This document shows, in pieces, positions 42,231 to 52,642 of a DNA stretch of 64,000 bases (position 1 is the first letter of the stretch; every line of letters starts with the position of its first letter). Under the pieces are notes generated by a model. The model had not been told where the DNA came from and ran no database searches. It was given only the letters and a program-made list of their open reading frames with translations. Where the stretch lies: positions 1,514,501-1,578,500 of the forward strand of contig NZ_JAGIOR010000001.1 of assembly GCF_017876795.1 (NCBI RefSeq), in the 5' to 3' direction. The DNA comes from Rhizobium leguminosarum (lineage in GTDB: Bacteria > Pseudomonadota > Alphaproteobacteria > Rhizobiales > Rhizobiaceae). A program made the translations under genes and the position numbers.

Positions 42231-42517
42231 CCATACGCAAGGCGATAGTGAACCTGCTCGAGGTTAGCATGCCCGGCAACGCGCTCGTGGAATAAGAGCC
42301 GTTAAGACGGGATGATGGAGCGCTCGATCCCGCCATCTGATTGCAATGCGTTGTGTGAAGACCGGTTGACGACCGCTGAACATTTCCCATTCAATGACAA
42401 TCCCGGATTGCCCCCACGCCTTTACCGGCGCGGCAATTGGGCGCAAAGTTCCATTTTCAATTCGTCAAGCCCGGGGGCGTCAATATCTCTCCCCCCCTGC
42501 GAAAGGGGTTCTTGCCA
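42231..42517. other. Upstream region of the luxR-type gene
   Basis: About 290 bases following the IS end. The first ~70 bases encode a short peptide vaguely like a GntR N-terminus, too short to call. The rest should contain the luxR promoter; no lux-box-like palindrome comparable to 43252-43273 is seen here. GAAAGGGG precedes the start. Confidence 0.4.
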
Positions 42518-43252
42518 ATGAGACAAGCAATCGCCAACGCGATGTTCGATTTCATCTCGAAAGTCGGTGACGCGCAGACAGAAGCGGCTGTTCTTTCCGC
42601 GCTGGAAGTGACAGCCCACGAGTTTGGCCTGGAGCGTTTCGCAATTTCAGGGATTCCGCTCGCGCATGAGCGCATCGACCCTTATTTCATGCTGAACCGT
42701 TGGCCGGAAGCGTGGTTTCAGCGTTACACCTTCGAAAACTACGTTCACATTGATCCCGTTATCGCCCTTACCCGTACAACTGACGACGCTTTTGTCTGGT
42801 CCGAGGCGATCGACTACAAGGCGCTCTCATGGCGCGCGCGCCGTGTCATGGACGAGGCGACCGAATTCGGCATGATAGACGGCTATAGCGTGCCACTGCA
42901 TTCGGCAACCGGACTGCAGGCGATCGTCACCTTCGGCGCTGCAAAAGTCGATCTGTCGCCCGACGCCAAACGCGCTCTTCACCTCGTTTCGATCTATGCC
43001 CACAACCGGCTACGATCCATCCAGAAGGCGAAATCCGGTGTCGCGGCAACACCATCAGTCAACATCACACCAAGTGAACGCGAATGCATTTCATGGTGTG
43101 CCGCCGGCAAGACCGACTGGGAAATTGGGCTCATTACCAATAGGTCAGAACGTACGGTCCATCATCTTGTCACAAGTGCACAACGTAAGTTGAACGTCGT
43201 CAACAGGGGGCAACTAATCGCCGAATCGTTTCGGACCGGTATTCTACGATGA
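42518..43252 (+). CDS. LuxR-family quorum-sensing regulator
   Basis: A 244-residue protein of typical length. The N-terminal autoinducer-binding domain has the expected aromatic and acidic ligand residues in WFQRYTFENYVHIDPV and FVWSEAI; the C-terminal LuxR helix-turn-helix (about 175-240) reads ITPSERECISWCAAGKTDWEIG and RSERTVHHLVTSAQRKLNVVNRGQ. It should bind an acyl- or aryl-homoserine lactone and regulate the adjacent luxI-type gene. The start at 42518 follows GAAAGGGG; the upstream frame to 42437 is not family-like. Confidence 0.92.
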   Translation: MRQAIANAMFDFISKVGDAQTEAAVLSALEVTAHEFGLERFAISGIPLAHERIDPYFMLNRWPEAWFQRYTFENYVHIDPVIALTRTTDDAFVWSEAIDYKALSWRARRVMDEATEFGMIDGYSVPLHSATGLQAIVTFGAAKVDLSPDAKRALHLVSIYAHNRLRSIQKAKSGVAATPSVNITPSERECISWCAAGKTDWEIGLITNRSERTVHHLVTSAQRKLNVVNRGQLIAESFRTGILR

Positions 43253-43273
43253 TATAGGCTGTTCAGCCTATAT
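43252..43273. promoter_or_regulatory. lux-box-like perfect palindrome between luxR and luxI
   Basis: ATATAGGCTG, a TT spacer, then its exact reverse complement. It starts at the last base of the luxR-type stop codon and lies 55 bases before the luxI-type start, the usual place of a LuxR-binding operator. No T-run follows, which argues against a simple terminator. Confidence 0.7.
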
Positions 43274-43327
43274 GCGGATTGCGTCTCGTCAGCGCAACTT
43301 GGGGCACAAACCATTGGAGGAGTCCCG

Positions 43328-44041
43328 ATGTTGCAGGCCTACTGGGGCTTTAAAACAGATGTTCATGCCGGCTTAATGGAGAAAATCTGGGCGTTTCGGC
43401 ACCAGCAATTCGTCGAACGTCTGGGATGGGAAGAGATCCGGCGGGCCGACAGCAGAGAAATCGATGAATTCGACAGCGAAGGCGCCATCCATCTCCCGCT
43501 TCTTCACGGCGATGAGATTGTCGGTTACACGAGACTGTTGCCGACCACAGAGCCGCATTTGCTGAGCGACGTGTACCCAGAATTGATGGATGGTAGGGAA
43601 TGGCCAAGAGCTGCCAACATATACGAGTGGACACGTTGCATTTCTGCGAAATCAGCAGGTCCGATGCAGGGCGTGGCGGCATCCAACCTGTTGATGACGG
43701 CCGTCGTCGAATTCTGCCTTTGCGCGGGCATCGCGTCGTTGATCGTCGAGACGCATCCAAAACTGGTCAGCCTGCTGATATCGACAGGCTGGACGGTCAT
43801 GCCGCTAGCAGCGCCGACGTTGTTCCGCGGCAGTCTACTAGTACCGATCGAAGCACGTCCTAGCGCAAAGACGCTGATGACACATCATCAGGTATATGGG
43901 ATCAACGGAAGCCTTCTTCACCTCAGCGGCGGCGAGCGGCATCCGTTCGCGCCCGAACAAGCGATAGAGCGGCTCCCATACATGCTCGATGACCACAAGG
44001 ACTGCACCTTGGAACATCGCCGTCTGGCCCGTGTTTCCTGA
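43328..44041 (+). CDS. LuxI-family homoserine lactone synthase (BjaI/RpaI-like)
   Basis: A 237-residue autoinducer synthase. Conserved LuxI positions are seen in IWAFRHQQFVERLGWE (Arg, Phe, Trp), EIDEFDSEGAIHLPL (Glu, Asp), VGYTRLLPTTEPHLLSDVYPEL (Arg) and EWTRCISAKS (Glu, Arg). The pattern WEEIRRADSREIDEFD and the TTEPHLLSDVYPEL block resemble the BjaI/RpaI subgroup, whose members use acyl- or aryl-CoA rather than acyl-ACP; the product here is therefore uncertain. GGAGGAG precedes ATG 43328. The C-terminal ~30 residues extend beyond many homologues. Confidence 0.9.
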   Translation: MLQAYWGFKTDVHAGLMEKIWAFRHQQFVERLGWEEIRRADSREIDEFDSEGAIHLPLLHGDEIVGYTRLLPTTEPHLLSDVYPELMDGREWPRAANIYEWTRCISAKSAGPMQGVAASNLLMTAVVEFCLCAGIASLIVETHPKLVSLLISTGWTVMPLAAPTLFRGSLLVPIEARPSAKTLMTHHQVYGINGSLLHLSGGERHPFAPEQAIERLPYMLDDHKDCTLEHRRLARVS

Positions 44042-44056
44042 ACAGACGAGAACCTA

Positions 44057-44253
44057 ATGAGAAAGAAAAATACCTGCGCGCCGACTCTCGACCTCGAAGC
44101 CTATATCAAGTCGGTCGTCGTTGCTGACGCGATAAGCCTCAAGGAATTGTTCGGCAATTCCGCAAACGCAATCCGGTCGGAGAGGATATCAAGTTGATGG
44201 AGTATCTGCTTGGTGTCCTCGAGCTCACAGCAAGGGGTAAAGCCGAGCTTTAG
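44057..44253 (+). pseudogene. Small gene directly after luxI, frameshifted
   Basis: Starting 13 bases after the luxI-type stop, a short frame reads MRKKNTCAPTLDLEAYIKS and LKELFG; a one-base shift near 44158 then allows QFRKRNPVGEDIKLMEYLLGVLELTARGKAEL up to 44253. Together they would give a ~65-residue helical protein. Small genes co-transcribed with luxI (such as cinS after cinI in Rhizobium) are known; any relation is inference. It may be a sequencing error or a real frameshift. Confidence 0.45.
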
Positions 44254-44783
44254 GATAGCGTCGCATTGTTTGCGAAGCAACGATTCGAGAACAACTCGAC
44301 GGGCTCATCGACACCATAAAGTTAACAGAGTGGCCATGCAGATGTGACATCCGGCGACAATAATCCGAGATCCTCCTCCTAAGCGTCGCCACCGCTTTCC
44401 GGCCGGAGTGAGACCGTGTTGCATCTGCGGACGCCCCTTAGAATGCAAGACAAATTTTGACTTTATGGAGTGTAGTTGAGCACTGTCTTCTGTCCGGCCT
44501 CTCTGTTCGCTTTTTAGATGCCAGGGCCAATATGGGAGTTCGTGGACCAGACCCAAATCACGGATGCGTGCTTGAGCACGATGCAACAAACTGGTTCTTT
44601 CTGAACCCGTCTCATCAACAGCGACGCCGTGTTCGGGGGATCCTTTTAGGGTTATATTTTTGTCTACCTTTCGCAAAGGCTGGAAATACTTCAGTCGCAA
44701 TGTCGCCAAATCAACAGCACAAAAAGCGACCTCTCAGATAAAACTCGGTGCGTCCACCGCGCTCGCTTGTTCAAGGAGTGGAA
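44254..44783. other. Gene-poor stretch with IS6 remnant
   Basis: About 530 bases. Around 44365-44410 there is an IS6-like N-terminal remnant (PPKRRHRFPAGV). The rest has no recognised gene; overlapping open frames on both strands lack homology or start signals. Confidence 0.45.
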
Positions 44784-45011
44784 ATGCGTCCAACAATCAA
44801 TCCTCCGTCACTGATTGGGGACGATGAAGTGAGCTATCAAACAGAATGTCAATTCGCGCTCGAGCCTTCGATTGTGAGCCTGCTAGACAAGGTTGGGGAT
44901 GCAGGTTGGGACCGCCGCCATGCGGCGCTAGCTATCGTGGCGGTGGCAAGTGCCCTGCTCAATGATCGTGACCAGCAGACCGATGGCGGTATTGCCACCC
45001 CTCTCGTTTAG
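44784..45011 (+). CDS. Small hypothetical protein
   Basis: A 75-residue protein, MRPTINPPSLIGDDEVSYQTECQFALEPSIVSLLDKVGDAGWDRRHAALAIV being its main part split over two helices. The RBS AAGGAGTGG is good. The pattern of a conserved W-DRRHAALAI-type helix looks like a small rhizobial protein family, but I do not know its function. Confidence 0.55.
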   Translation: MRPTINPPSLIGDDEVSYQTECQFALEPSIVSLLDKVGDAGWDRRHAALAIVAVASALLNDRDQQTDGGIATPLV

Positions 45012-45264
45012 ATGATCCCGCGTGTGCCGAGGTCGACGTTAAGCGAGTGGTGGACGCGCCACGCCGGACGCGCCCAAGATTGCGGCAGGCCGAGGCCACG
45101 GCGCTGTGGTGGTTGTGGTAAAGGTGACTTGCCCCGAGCTTGAAGGCCTAAGACCTGCGCCAGATATCAAAATTCAACGCATCGCTGCAACAACGCCGAT
45201 AATATCCGATGGACACTCACCCTGTTGCCCAACCTCACGTATATTTACCAGCTGCTCACTAGAC
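45012..45264. other. Gene-free stretch
   Basis: No gene, RNA or repeat is recognised between the small hypothetical gene and the truncated IS630 copy. Confidence 0.4.
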
Positions 45265-46022
45265 TAGTGGTTTGATCGAGACAAAGGAGTCCGATTTAGG
45301 ATTCCAATTTTCGCATGAATATGCGACGGTCCTGCATGCGCACAGGTGTCACATTTGAGGTTTCCGCTGCCGACCGGGTTCGGCTGAACGCAATCGTTTC
45401 GGCAGGCAGATCGCCGCAAAAGCATGTGTGGCGGGCGAAGATCATCTTGATGACCGACGAGGGTTTGGGAACGGTCGCGATCATGGAGGCGACGGCTAAG
45501 TCGAAGACCTGCGTCTGGCGTTGGCAGGAGCGCTTCATGACGGAAGGCGTAGACGGCCTTTTGCGCGACAAGAGCCGGCCGCCCGGCACTGCGCCGCTTG
45601 AGGTTGATCTTGTCGACCGGGTTGTTGCTCTGACGCAGGAGCCGCCCACGCAGGAAGCCACTCACTGGACGGTTCGTGCGATGGCAAAGGCTGTGGGGAT
45701 TGCGGCGTCCTCAGTCGTCAAGATCTGGCATGAGCATGGTCTCGCACCCCATCGGTGGCGCAGCTTCAAACTATCGAACGACAAGGCTTTCGCCGAGAAG
45801 CTTCACGATGTGGTCGGTCTCTACGTCTCGCCGCCTGCCCATGCGATTGTCCTCTCCGTCGATGAGAAAAGTCAGATCCAGGCGCTGGATAGGACGCAGC
45901 CGGGTCTTCCCATGAAGAAGGGTCGTGCCGGCACGATGACCCATGATTACAAGCGCCACGGCACCACCACACTTTTTGCTGCCCTGAATGTTCTCGACGG
46001 CTCCGTCATCGGCCGCAACATG
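45265..46022 (+). pseudogene. IS630-family copy 2, truncated at 3' side
   Basis: Nearly identical to 36955-37711 of the complete copy, beginning with the same end TAGTGGTTTGATC. Identity ends at GRNM (46022), where the sequence switches to an antisense IS5-like fragment. The second half with the last catalytic Asp and Glu and the right end are lost. Confidence 0.9.
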
Positions 46023-46415
46023 CGACAGCGTGGAGAAGTCAGGCACGGCAATATCAAACTCCATCAGCGCCGCGACACTGCGCATCAGACCTTGGGTCTG
46101 GCGCAGCGCCAACCCGTAAACAACGCGCAGGGTCAGACACAATGTGATCGCAAGGTCCGAGTATTTCGCTTGGCCACCCGGCGATGCCCGCCTCGGCGCC
46201 GACCACCGGCAAAGCGCCTCATCACTCACCCAGATCGTCAAATCACCGCGTTGCCGAAGGCTTTCGTTATAAGCCGGCCAATTCGTGACCTGAAATTTCT
46301 GCTTGGCTATCTTGTCCCGCCGGTCAGCATTGAACTTATGCGGCATCGTCGAAATCCGGATCCGGTGACTGAAAAACACCGCTCAATATCAGTCGGTGGA
46401 TGATCCACGCAACAA
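46023..46415 (-). pseudogene. IS5-like transposase, N-terminal fragment (relative of 41.1-kb element)
   Basis: The minus strand encodes MPHKFNADRRDKIAKQKFQVTNWPAYNESLRQRGDLTIWVS up to VPDFSTLS (start near 46346), then stops at the IS630 junction. The outer end near 46395-46415 is a terminal repeat of the GTTGTTGCGTGGATCATCC type. The catalytic half is missing. Confidence 0.8.
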
Positions 46416-46716
46416 CGCCGACGTGCAGGCATGGGAGGAGGAAAACCGGGCGTTTCACCGTATCATTCTGTCTCCCAGTAATATGCCGCGCTTGCTAAGG
46501 GCAATCGACGACCTGCACGTCGTCAGTGCACGTTTCCTGTTTTCCGGATGGCGGGCGGAGTGGGAGGCGCCGACTGACCGCGATCATCGTGCCATTCTCA
46601 ACGCGTTGCGTTCGGGGAATGTGGACATCGCCACAGCGGTACTTTCGCGCCACGTGCAATGGATGGGCCAGAAGAGTTCATCCGGATCGGCTGCCAACTC
46701 GGGAAATAGATCATAG
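46416..46716 (+). pseudogene. GntR-family regulator, FCD-domain fragment
   Basis: About 100 residues matching the C-terminal ligand-binding FCD domain of FadR/GntR-type regulators: WEEENRAFHRIILSPSNMPRLLRAIDDLH and DRDHRAILNALRSGNVDIATAVLSRHVQ, including conserved Asn/His metal- or ligand-contact positions. The N-terminal winged-helix DNA-binding domain is absent; an IS5-like end lies immediately upstream. Non-functional as a regulator. Confidence 0.75.
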
Positions 46717-46755
46717 TTTGTACTCACAGTCCTTCGCATAAAAGGCAAATTACCT

Positions 46756-47370
46756 TTAGCATTCTCGATGAACTGATCGGGTTGCGGCAATCCACGCCAG
46801 GGTCCGTTGTTCGGGATCAGGGTTGCGGGTGATGTCGGTCACGACCGCAGCACTATCGGCCCCATTCTCAAACACGCCTGCAATGCGCTCCACCATCAGG
46901 CCGCCAATGGCAACAAGCGGCAACGGGCCGATACGGCTCTTCCACTCGCGCAGACGGCCAAGGCCTTGCGGCGCCCAGGCCATCGCCTTGAGAATGGTGG
47001 GGTAGATCGGACCGAGCGCGATATAGTCCGGGCGTGCCGCAAGCGCGTTTGCCAATTCTGCCTCGTCATGCGTGGAAAGTCCCAGCTTCAGGCCGGCTTC
47101 ACGGATGGCGGCAAGATTTGCCGCCGCCAGATCCTCCTGGCCGAGATGGATGAAATCACAGCCCTCTTCGATGGCAAGCTGCCAATAGTCATTGACGATC
47201 AACTGGCATGCATGCGCCGCACAGACTGCTTTTGCCCGCCGGATGTCCGCGCGTATATCCGGCAGAGTGCGGTCCTTGACGCGAAGTTGAACCAATTTGA
47301 CGCCAAGCGGCACCAGCCTTTCGATCCAGCTGGCCCTGTCGACGATCAGATAAAAAGGATCGACCTTCAT
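46756..47370 (-). CDS. thiE: Thiamine phosphate synthase ThiE
   Basis: A 204-residue TIM-barrel enzyme joining the pyrimidine (HMP-PP) and thiazole phosphate moieties into thiamine phosphate. Motifs include [53 protein letters not shown] and LVAIGGL. The start at 47370 overlaps the thiG stop by ATGA, so this is the last gene of the thi operon with coupled translation. The longer upstream frame is the shadow of thiG. Confidence 0.95.
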   Translation of the reverse strand: MKVDPFYLIVDRASWIERLVPLGVKLVQLRVKDRTLPDIRADIRRAKAVCAAHACQLIVNDYWQLAIEEGCDFIHLGQEDLAAANLAAIREAGLKLGLSTHDEAELANALAARPDYIALGPIYPTILKAMAWAPQGLGRLREWKSRIGPLPLVAIGGLMVERIAGVFENGADSAAVVTDITRNPDPEQRTLAWIAATRSVHREC

Positions 47371-48140
47371 GCAAACACCGCCTTTCCGATCACGGGTGTC
47401 GAAGGCACGGCCATGTCGCGCGGCTCCAACATACCTGCGCCGAATGCCTGCCTGCCGGCATCGATGACCTTGGCAAAGGCTTCTGCCATCGCGGCCGGGT
47501 CGCCGGCGCCGGCAATCGCGGTGTTCAGCAGCACGGCATCGAAGCCCAGCTCCATGACGATGGCCGCATGCGAGGGCCGGCCGATACCGGCATCCACGAT
47601 GAGCGGCACGTCGGGAAAATGCGCCCGCATCGATCGAAGCGCGGAAAGATTTTGTGGCCCTGCCGCAGATCCGATCGGCGCGCACCAGGGCATCAGCACC
47701 TGGCATCCGGCCTCGATCAGACGCTCGGCAACGACCAGATCGTCCGTCGTATAGGGAAAGACCTCGAAACCCTCGCCGGTGAGGATGCGTGCCGCTTCCA
47801 CCAGCGCGAAGACATCCGGCTGAAGCGTGTCGTGATTGCCGATCACCTCCAGCTTGATCCAGTTGGTGCGAAAGACTTCCTTGGCCATCTTTGCCGTCAG
47901 CACCGCCTCGGATACGCCATGGCAGCCGGCCGTGTTGGGGAGAACGTGAACGCCGAGCGCACGGATCATGTCGAAGAAAGCGCCGGCATTGCGCCCGCCG
48001 GCCATTTCGCGGCGCAGCGACACGGTGACGATCTCGGTTTTGGAGCGCGTGATGGCTTCGGTCAGGATCGCCGGCGAGGGGTAACGCGCGGTGCCGAGAA
48101 ATAGGCGTGATGTGATTTGGCTTCCGTAAAGATCAAGCAT
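47367..48140 (-). CDS. thiG: Thiazole synthase ThiG
   Basis: A 257-residue ThiG, which forms the thiazole ring from deoxyxylulose phosphate, dehydroglycine and ThiS-thiocarboxylate. Motifs include [61 protein letters not shown] and [13 protein letters not shown]. It lies between thiS (2 bases upstream) and thiE (overlap) and appears complete. Confidence 0.96.
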   Translation of the reverse strand: MLDLYGSQITSRLFLGTARYPSPAILTEAITRSKTEIVTVSLRREMAGGRNAGAFFDMIRALGVHVLPNTAGCHGVSEAVLTAKMAKEVFRTNWIKLEVIGNHDTLQPDVFALVEAARILTGEGFEVFPYTTDDLVVAERLIEAGCQVLMPWCAPIGSAAGPQNLSALRSMRAHFPDVPLIVDAGIGRPSHAAIVMELGFDAVLLNTAIAGAGDPAAMAEAFAKVIDAGRQAFGAGMLEPRDMAVPSTPVIGKAVFA

Positions 48141-48142
48141 GC

Positions 48143-48340
48143 TCAGCCTCCCTGCATCGGGGTCAGGACCTCGATCCTGTCGTTGTCGTTCAGCATGTGC
48201 TCACCGCGATCCTCGCGATGAACCAGTTCGCCGTTGACGGCGGTCGCCAGCCAGTCGCCTTCGTAATCGAGTGCGGCCAGAAGCTGCGAAAGCGTCGTGG
48301 CCGCGATTGTCTGGGCTTCGCCATTGATGATCAGCTGCAT
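48143..48340 (-). CDS. thiS: Sulfur carrier protein ThiS
   Basis: A 65-residue ubiquitin-like sulfur carrier ending in the required Gly-Gly (LTPMQGG). It carries sulfur as a C-terminal thiocarboxylate to ThiG. It begins with [10 protein letters not shown] and has the usual EVLTP strand before the tail. It sits between thiO (19 bases upstream) and thiG. AAGGAGCA precedes the start. Confidence 0.95.
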   Translation of the reverse strand: MQLIINGEAQTIAATTLSQLLAALDYEGDWLATAVNGELVHREDRGEHMLNDNDRIEVLTPMQGG

Positions 48341-48359
48341 TGGTGCTCCTTTGCTTCGG

Positions 48360-49310
48360 CTATTTGGAGAAAACGAGATCGGCGGCCTCGGCCGCCATGG
48401 TCGGCGCCAGCAGAAAACCGTGGCGATAAAGGCCGTTGAAAACGACGACCTTACCCTCCCGCACGACGCGCGGAAAATTGTCGGGGAGTGCAGGGCGGAT
48501 GCCGGCGCCGGTTTCGACGACGGCGGCGTCGGCAAAGGCCGGGTGCAGCGCATAGGCCGTGTTCAGCAATTCCATCAGCGAGCGCGCCGTGATCGGGCCG
48601 TCGGAATCGGTCTCGATCATCGTCGCGCCGATCATGAAGAACCCGTTGCCGCGGGGAACGACATAGACGGGAAAGCGCGGATGCAGCAGACGGACGGGCC
48701 GGGCGAGCGTGACCTCTTCGGTGTAAAGACAGAGCATCTCCCCACGGACGCCGCGCAGGTCGCGATCTTGTCCGATACGGGCGGCGCCGGTGCAGTCAAC
48801 GATATCGGAGAAATCGTCTTCGCTCGGATCGGCGTCGGTAAAGGCGACGCCGTTTGCCGACAGCTGCTCTTTCAATCCACGCAACGCCTGACGCGGGTCG
48901 AGATGCGCTTCGCGTGGGAAGAACAGGCCGTGCCTGAAGCGCGTGGCGAGCATGGGCTCGAGAGCGGCGATATCGTTCTCTTCAACCCATTGATAACCGG
49001 TCGTGCGGCTGGCAAACCGCTTCAACTCGCCACGGTCGCGCGTCGAGGCGACGACGAGCGTGCCGTTGCGGACGACGTTGGCGGGCAGGATCGCCTCCCA
49101 CCGATCGGCGGCATCGAGGCCGCGCGTCAGCACGGCCTCGTCGGCGCTTTCCCGCTCGCACCAGGGCGCTAGCATGCCGCCGGCGAGCCAGGACGCCGCA
49201 CGAGCGAAGTTCGGGTGCGGATCGAAGACCGTGACATCGGCACCCCGGGCATGCAATTCCCGGGCGACGGTGAGGCCGGCGACGCCGGCCCCTTTGACAA
49301 GCACGCGCAT
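48360..49310 (-). CDS. thiO: Glycine oxidase ThiO
   Basis: A 316-residue FAD-dependent oxidase of the DadA/ThiO family that converts glycine to the dehydroglycine used by ThiG. The N-terminal FAD-binding motif KGAGVAGLTVARELHARGADVTVFD is clear, followed by GGMLAPWCERE and, near the end, the GAGIRPALPDNFPRV and YRHGFLLAPTMA blocks. The start at 49310 lies one base after the thiC stop, so the two genes are co-translated. Confidence 0.94.
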   Translation of the reverse strand: MRVLVKGAGVAGLTVARELHARGADVTVFDPHPNFARAASWLAGGMLAPWCERESADEAVLTRGLDAADRWEAILPANVVRNGTLVVASTRDRGELKRFASRTTGYQWVEENDIAALEPMLATRFRHGLFFPREAHLDPRQALRGLKEQLSANGVAFTDADPSEDDFSDIVDCTGAARIGQDRDLRGVRGEMLCLYTEEVTLARPVRLLHPRFPVYVVPRGNGFFMIGATMIETDSDGPITARSLMELLNTAYALHPAFADAAVVETGAGIRPALPDNFPRVVREGKVVVFNGLYRHGFLLAPTMAAEAADLVFSK

Positions 49311-49311
49311 T

Positions 49312-51111
<1,800 letters not shown>

Positions 51112-51182
51112 TCAGCCGGAATGATGGAAAACGCCGGCATGGATTCCACGCGTGAATCCGAAAGCCTTCGAGCGCTTGCACC

Positions 51183-51290
51183 GTCCCTACGCCAGTATGA
51201 ACTGGATCAGGTTCAACGGGTCACTGCGCCACAACCGGCAAAGCCGTATTGTCCAGCAGTATCTCAGCCCCTTGCCGGGACCCCCCTGGT
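51183..51290 (-). ncRNA. TPP riboswitch (THI element)
   Basis: On the minus strand the conserved thi-box parts appear in order: GGGGCTGAGATAC, then after a variable stem ACCCGTTGAACCTGATC and CATACTGGCGTAGGGA. It lies about 110 bases upstream of thiC in the right orientation. Thiamine pyrophosphate binding should lower expression of the whole thiCOSGE operon. Confidence 0.95.
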
Positions 51291-51496
51291 GAATGCGGAA
51301 AGGCTATGCTCTCCGTTGAGTTCATGTCAACCCTGGAACTGCGGTAGATTGTCCTACAGCACCCTGTTTCAGAGTGTGAACTGCGCATGGTGAGCAATTT
51401 TGAGACGCTCCCGCTGGCGAGGCATGGCCTTAGTGGCCAACGATGTTTGAGATTTGCAGGTCCACGCAGTCAACCATCCGGCATAGACTGCGGCTT
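51291..51496. other. thiC promoter region
   Basis: About 200 bases between the riboswitch and the next IS element should hold the operon promoter. No clear sigma-70-type boxes could be assigned with confidence. Confidence 0.4.
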
Positions 51497-52609
51497 GGCG
51501 TTGGTACACGGATCCGAAGCATCGCGGATATCGATCTTTGATGGCTTGGGCTATGCTAGCTTTGGCTTCCGACGAACGGATTTCGGGCGTGCGGTGACAA
51601 GCATGCGGTTGAGGACGGCGCAGCCGATGGCGACTTCCGTCTGTTGAGCGTGAAACGACCGAGCCCGCAGCCGACGCCCGATGATGGACTTGTACCGTCC
51701 GATGGCGGTCTCGACCAACGCGCGGCTTCCGTAGCCGGTGGAGGCTTGCCATTTCATCCGGCCGTCTCTGATGATTGCGGCGATATGCTGATCCCTTTGG
51801 CCGGGCGGTTGATCGCCGGTCGGTTCGACCGCGTTGACGCGTGGCGGAATGACGATGGCAGCATCGGCGCTGTGGCCGATGATCGCGTCGTAGGTGGTTC
51901 CATCATAGGCGCCATCGGCGGTGAACCGTCCGATTGGACCGTCGATCTGATCGAGCAATGGGCCCACCTGCGAGGCATCCCCCGTATCCTGGTCAGTCAT
52001 TGTGTGGGCGACAATCTCGCCGCTATCGGCATCCAGTGCCAGATGCAACTTGCGCCAACCGCGACGGGATTTGGCGCCATGTTTCTCCTCCAGCCATTGC
52101 CCTGCGCCGTAGATTTGAAGACCGCTGCTGTCGACAAGAACATGCACCGGCCCGTCCGGTGATCCCTGCCGATCAGCCCGTCTGTGGGGCGATTGCCACG
52201 TCTGCGCTCGTCGGCTGACCGTGGTATGATCCGGGACAGCGAGCGCTAGCCCCATCATTCGTAGTACTGATGCCAGAAATCCTTCGGCCTGGCGCAGTCG
52301 TAGACCGAACACCAGGCCCAGCGTCAAGGTGGTCTCAATCGCGAGATCGGAATAACGCGGCTGACCGCCGCGGGTCGTGCGTCGTGGGGCAGTCCAACCA
52401 GCAAGCGCTTCCGGCGTCAGCCACAGGGTCAGGCTGCCGCGTTCGCGGAGGCCCGCCTCATATTCCGGCCAGTTCGTCACCTTGAATTTCATCTGGCCTA
52501 TTCGATGGCGGCGGGAAGAATTGTGTTTGAAAGGCATCGCTGCGGCAACCGGCTATTGAGATTGCAGCCAGCCACACCACGATCGCTAAATGATCCGTGC
52601 ACCAACGCC
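51497..52609 (-). mobile_element. IS5-like element, copy D
   Basis: The ends GGCGTTGGTACACGGATC and inverted GGCGTTGGTGCACGGATC differ at one base. It is a more distant relative of copies A-C. It stands between the thi operon promoter and an IS6 element. Confidence 0.85.
51551..52537 (-). CDS. IS5-family transposase (copy D)
   Basis: A 328-residue IS5-family transposase with KVTNWPEYEAGLRERGSLTLWLT, VDSSGLQIYGAGQWLEEKHG (Asp), FTADGAYDGTTYD (Asp) and RALVETAIGRYKSIIG (Glu). No lesion is seen, and its ends are intact. Confidence 0.9.
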   Translation of the reverse strand: MPFKHNSSRRHRIGQMKFKVTNWPEYEAGLRERGSLTLWLTPEALAGWTAPRRTTRGGQPRYSDLAIETTLTLGLVFGLRLRQAEGFLASVLRMMGLALAVPDHTTVSRRAQTWQSPHRRADRQGSPDGPVHVLVDSSGLQIYGAGQWLEEKHGAKSRRGWRKLHLALDADSGEIVAHTMTDQDTGDASQVGPLLDQIDGPIGRFTADGAYDGTTYDAIIGHSADAAIVIPPRVNAVEPTGDQPPGQRDQHIAAIIRDGRMKWQASTGYGSRALVETAIGRYKSIIGRRLRARSFHAQQTEVAIGCAVLNRMLVTARPKSVRRKPKLA

Positions 52610-52642
52610 GCGCGGCGTTCGATTCGAACGGCGCGATGACCG

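Noticed and set aside
42232..42297. Short peptide resembling a GntR N-terminus (AIRKAIVNLLEVSMPGNALVE), as the missing half of the FCD fragment at 46.4 kb
   Set aside because: The match is only ~20 residues, and both pieces abut the same side of similar IS ends, which does not fit a simple split of one gene.
43252..43273. Palindrome as an intrinsic terminator of the luxR-type gene
   Set aside because: The 2-base spacer is too short for a good hairpin loop and there is no T-run; placement fits an operator better.
45315..46403. 362-aa ORF as a genuine IS630-derived fusion protein
   Set aside because: After GRNM the frame reads the wrong strand of an IS5-like fragment, so the second part is not a natural protein.
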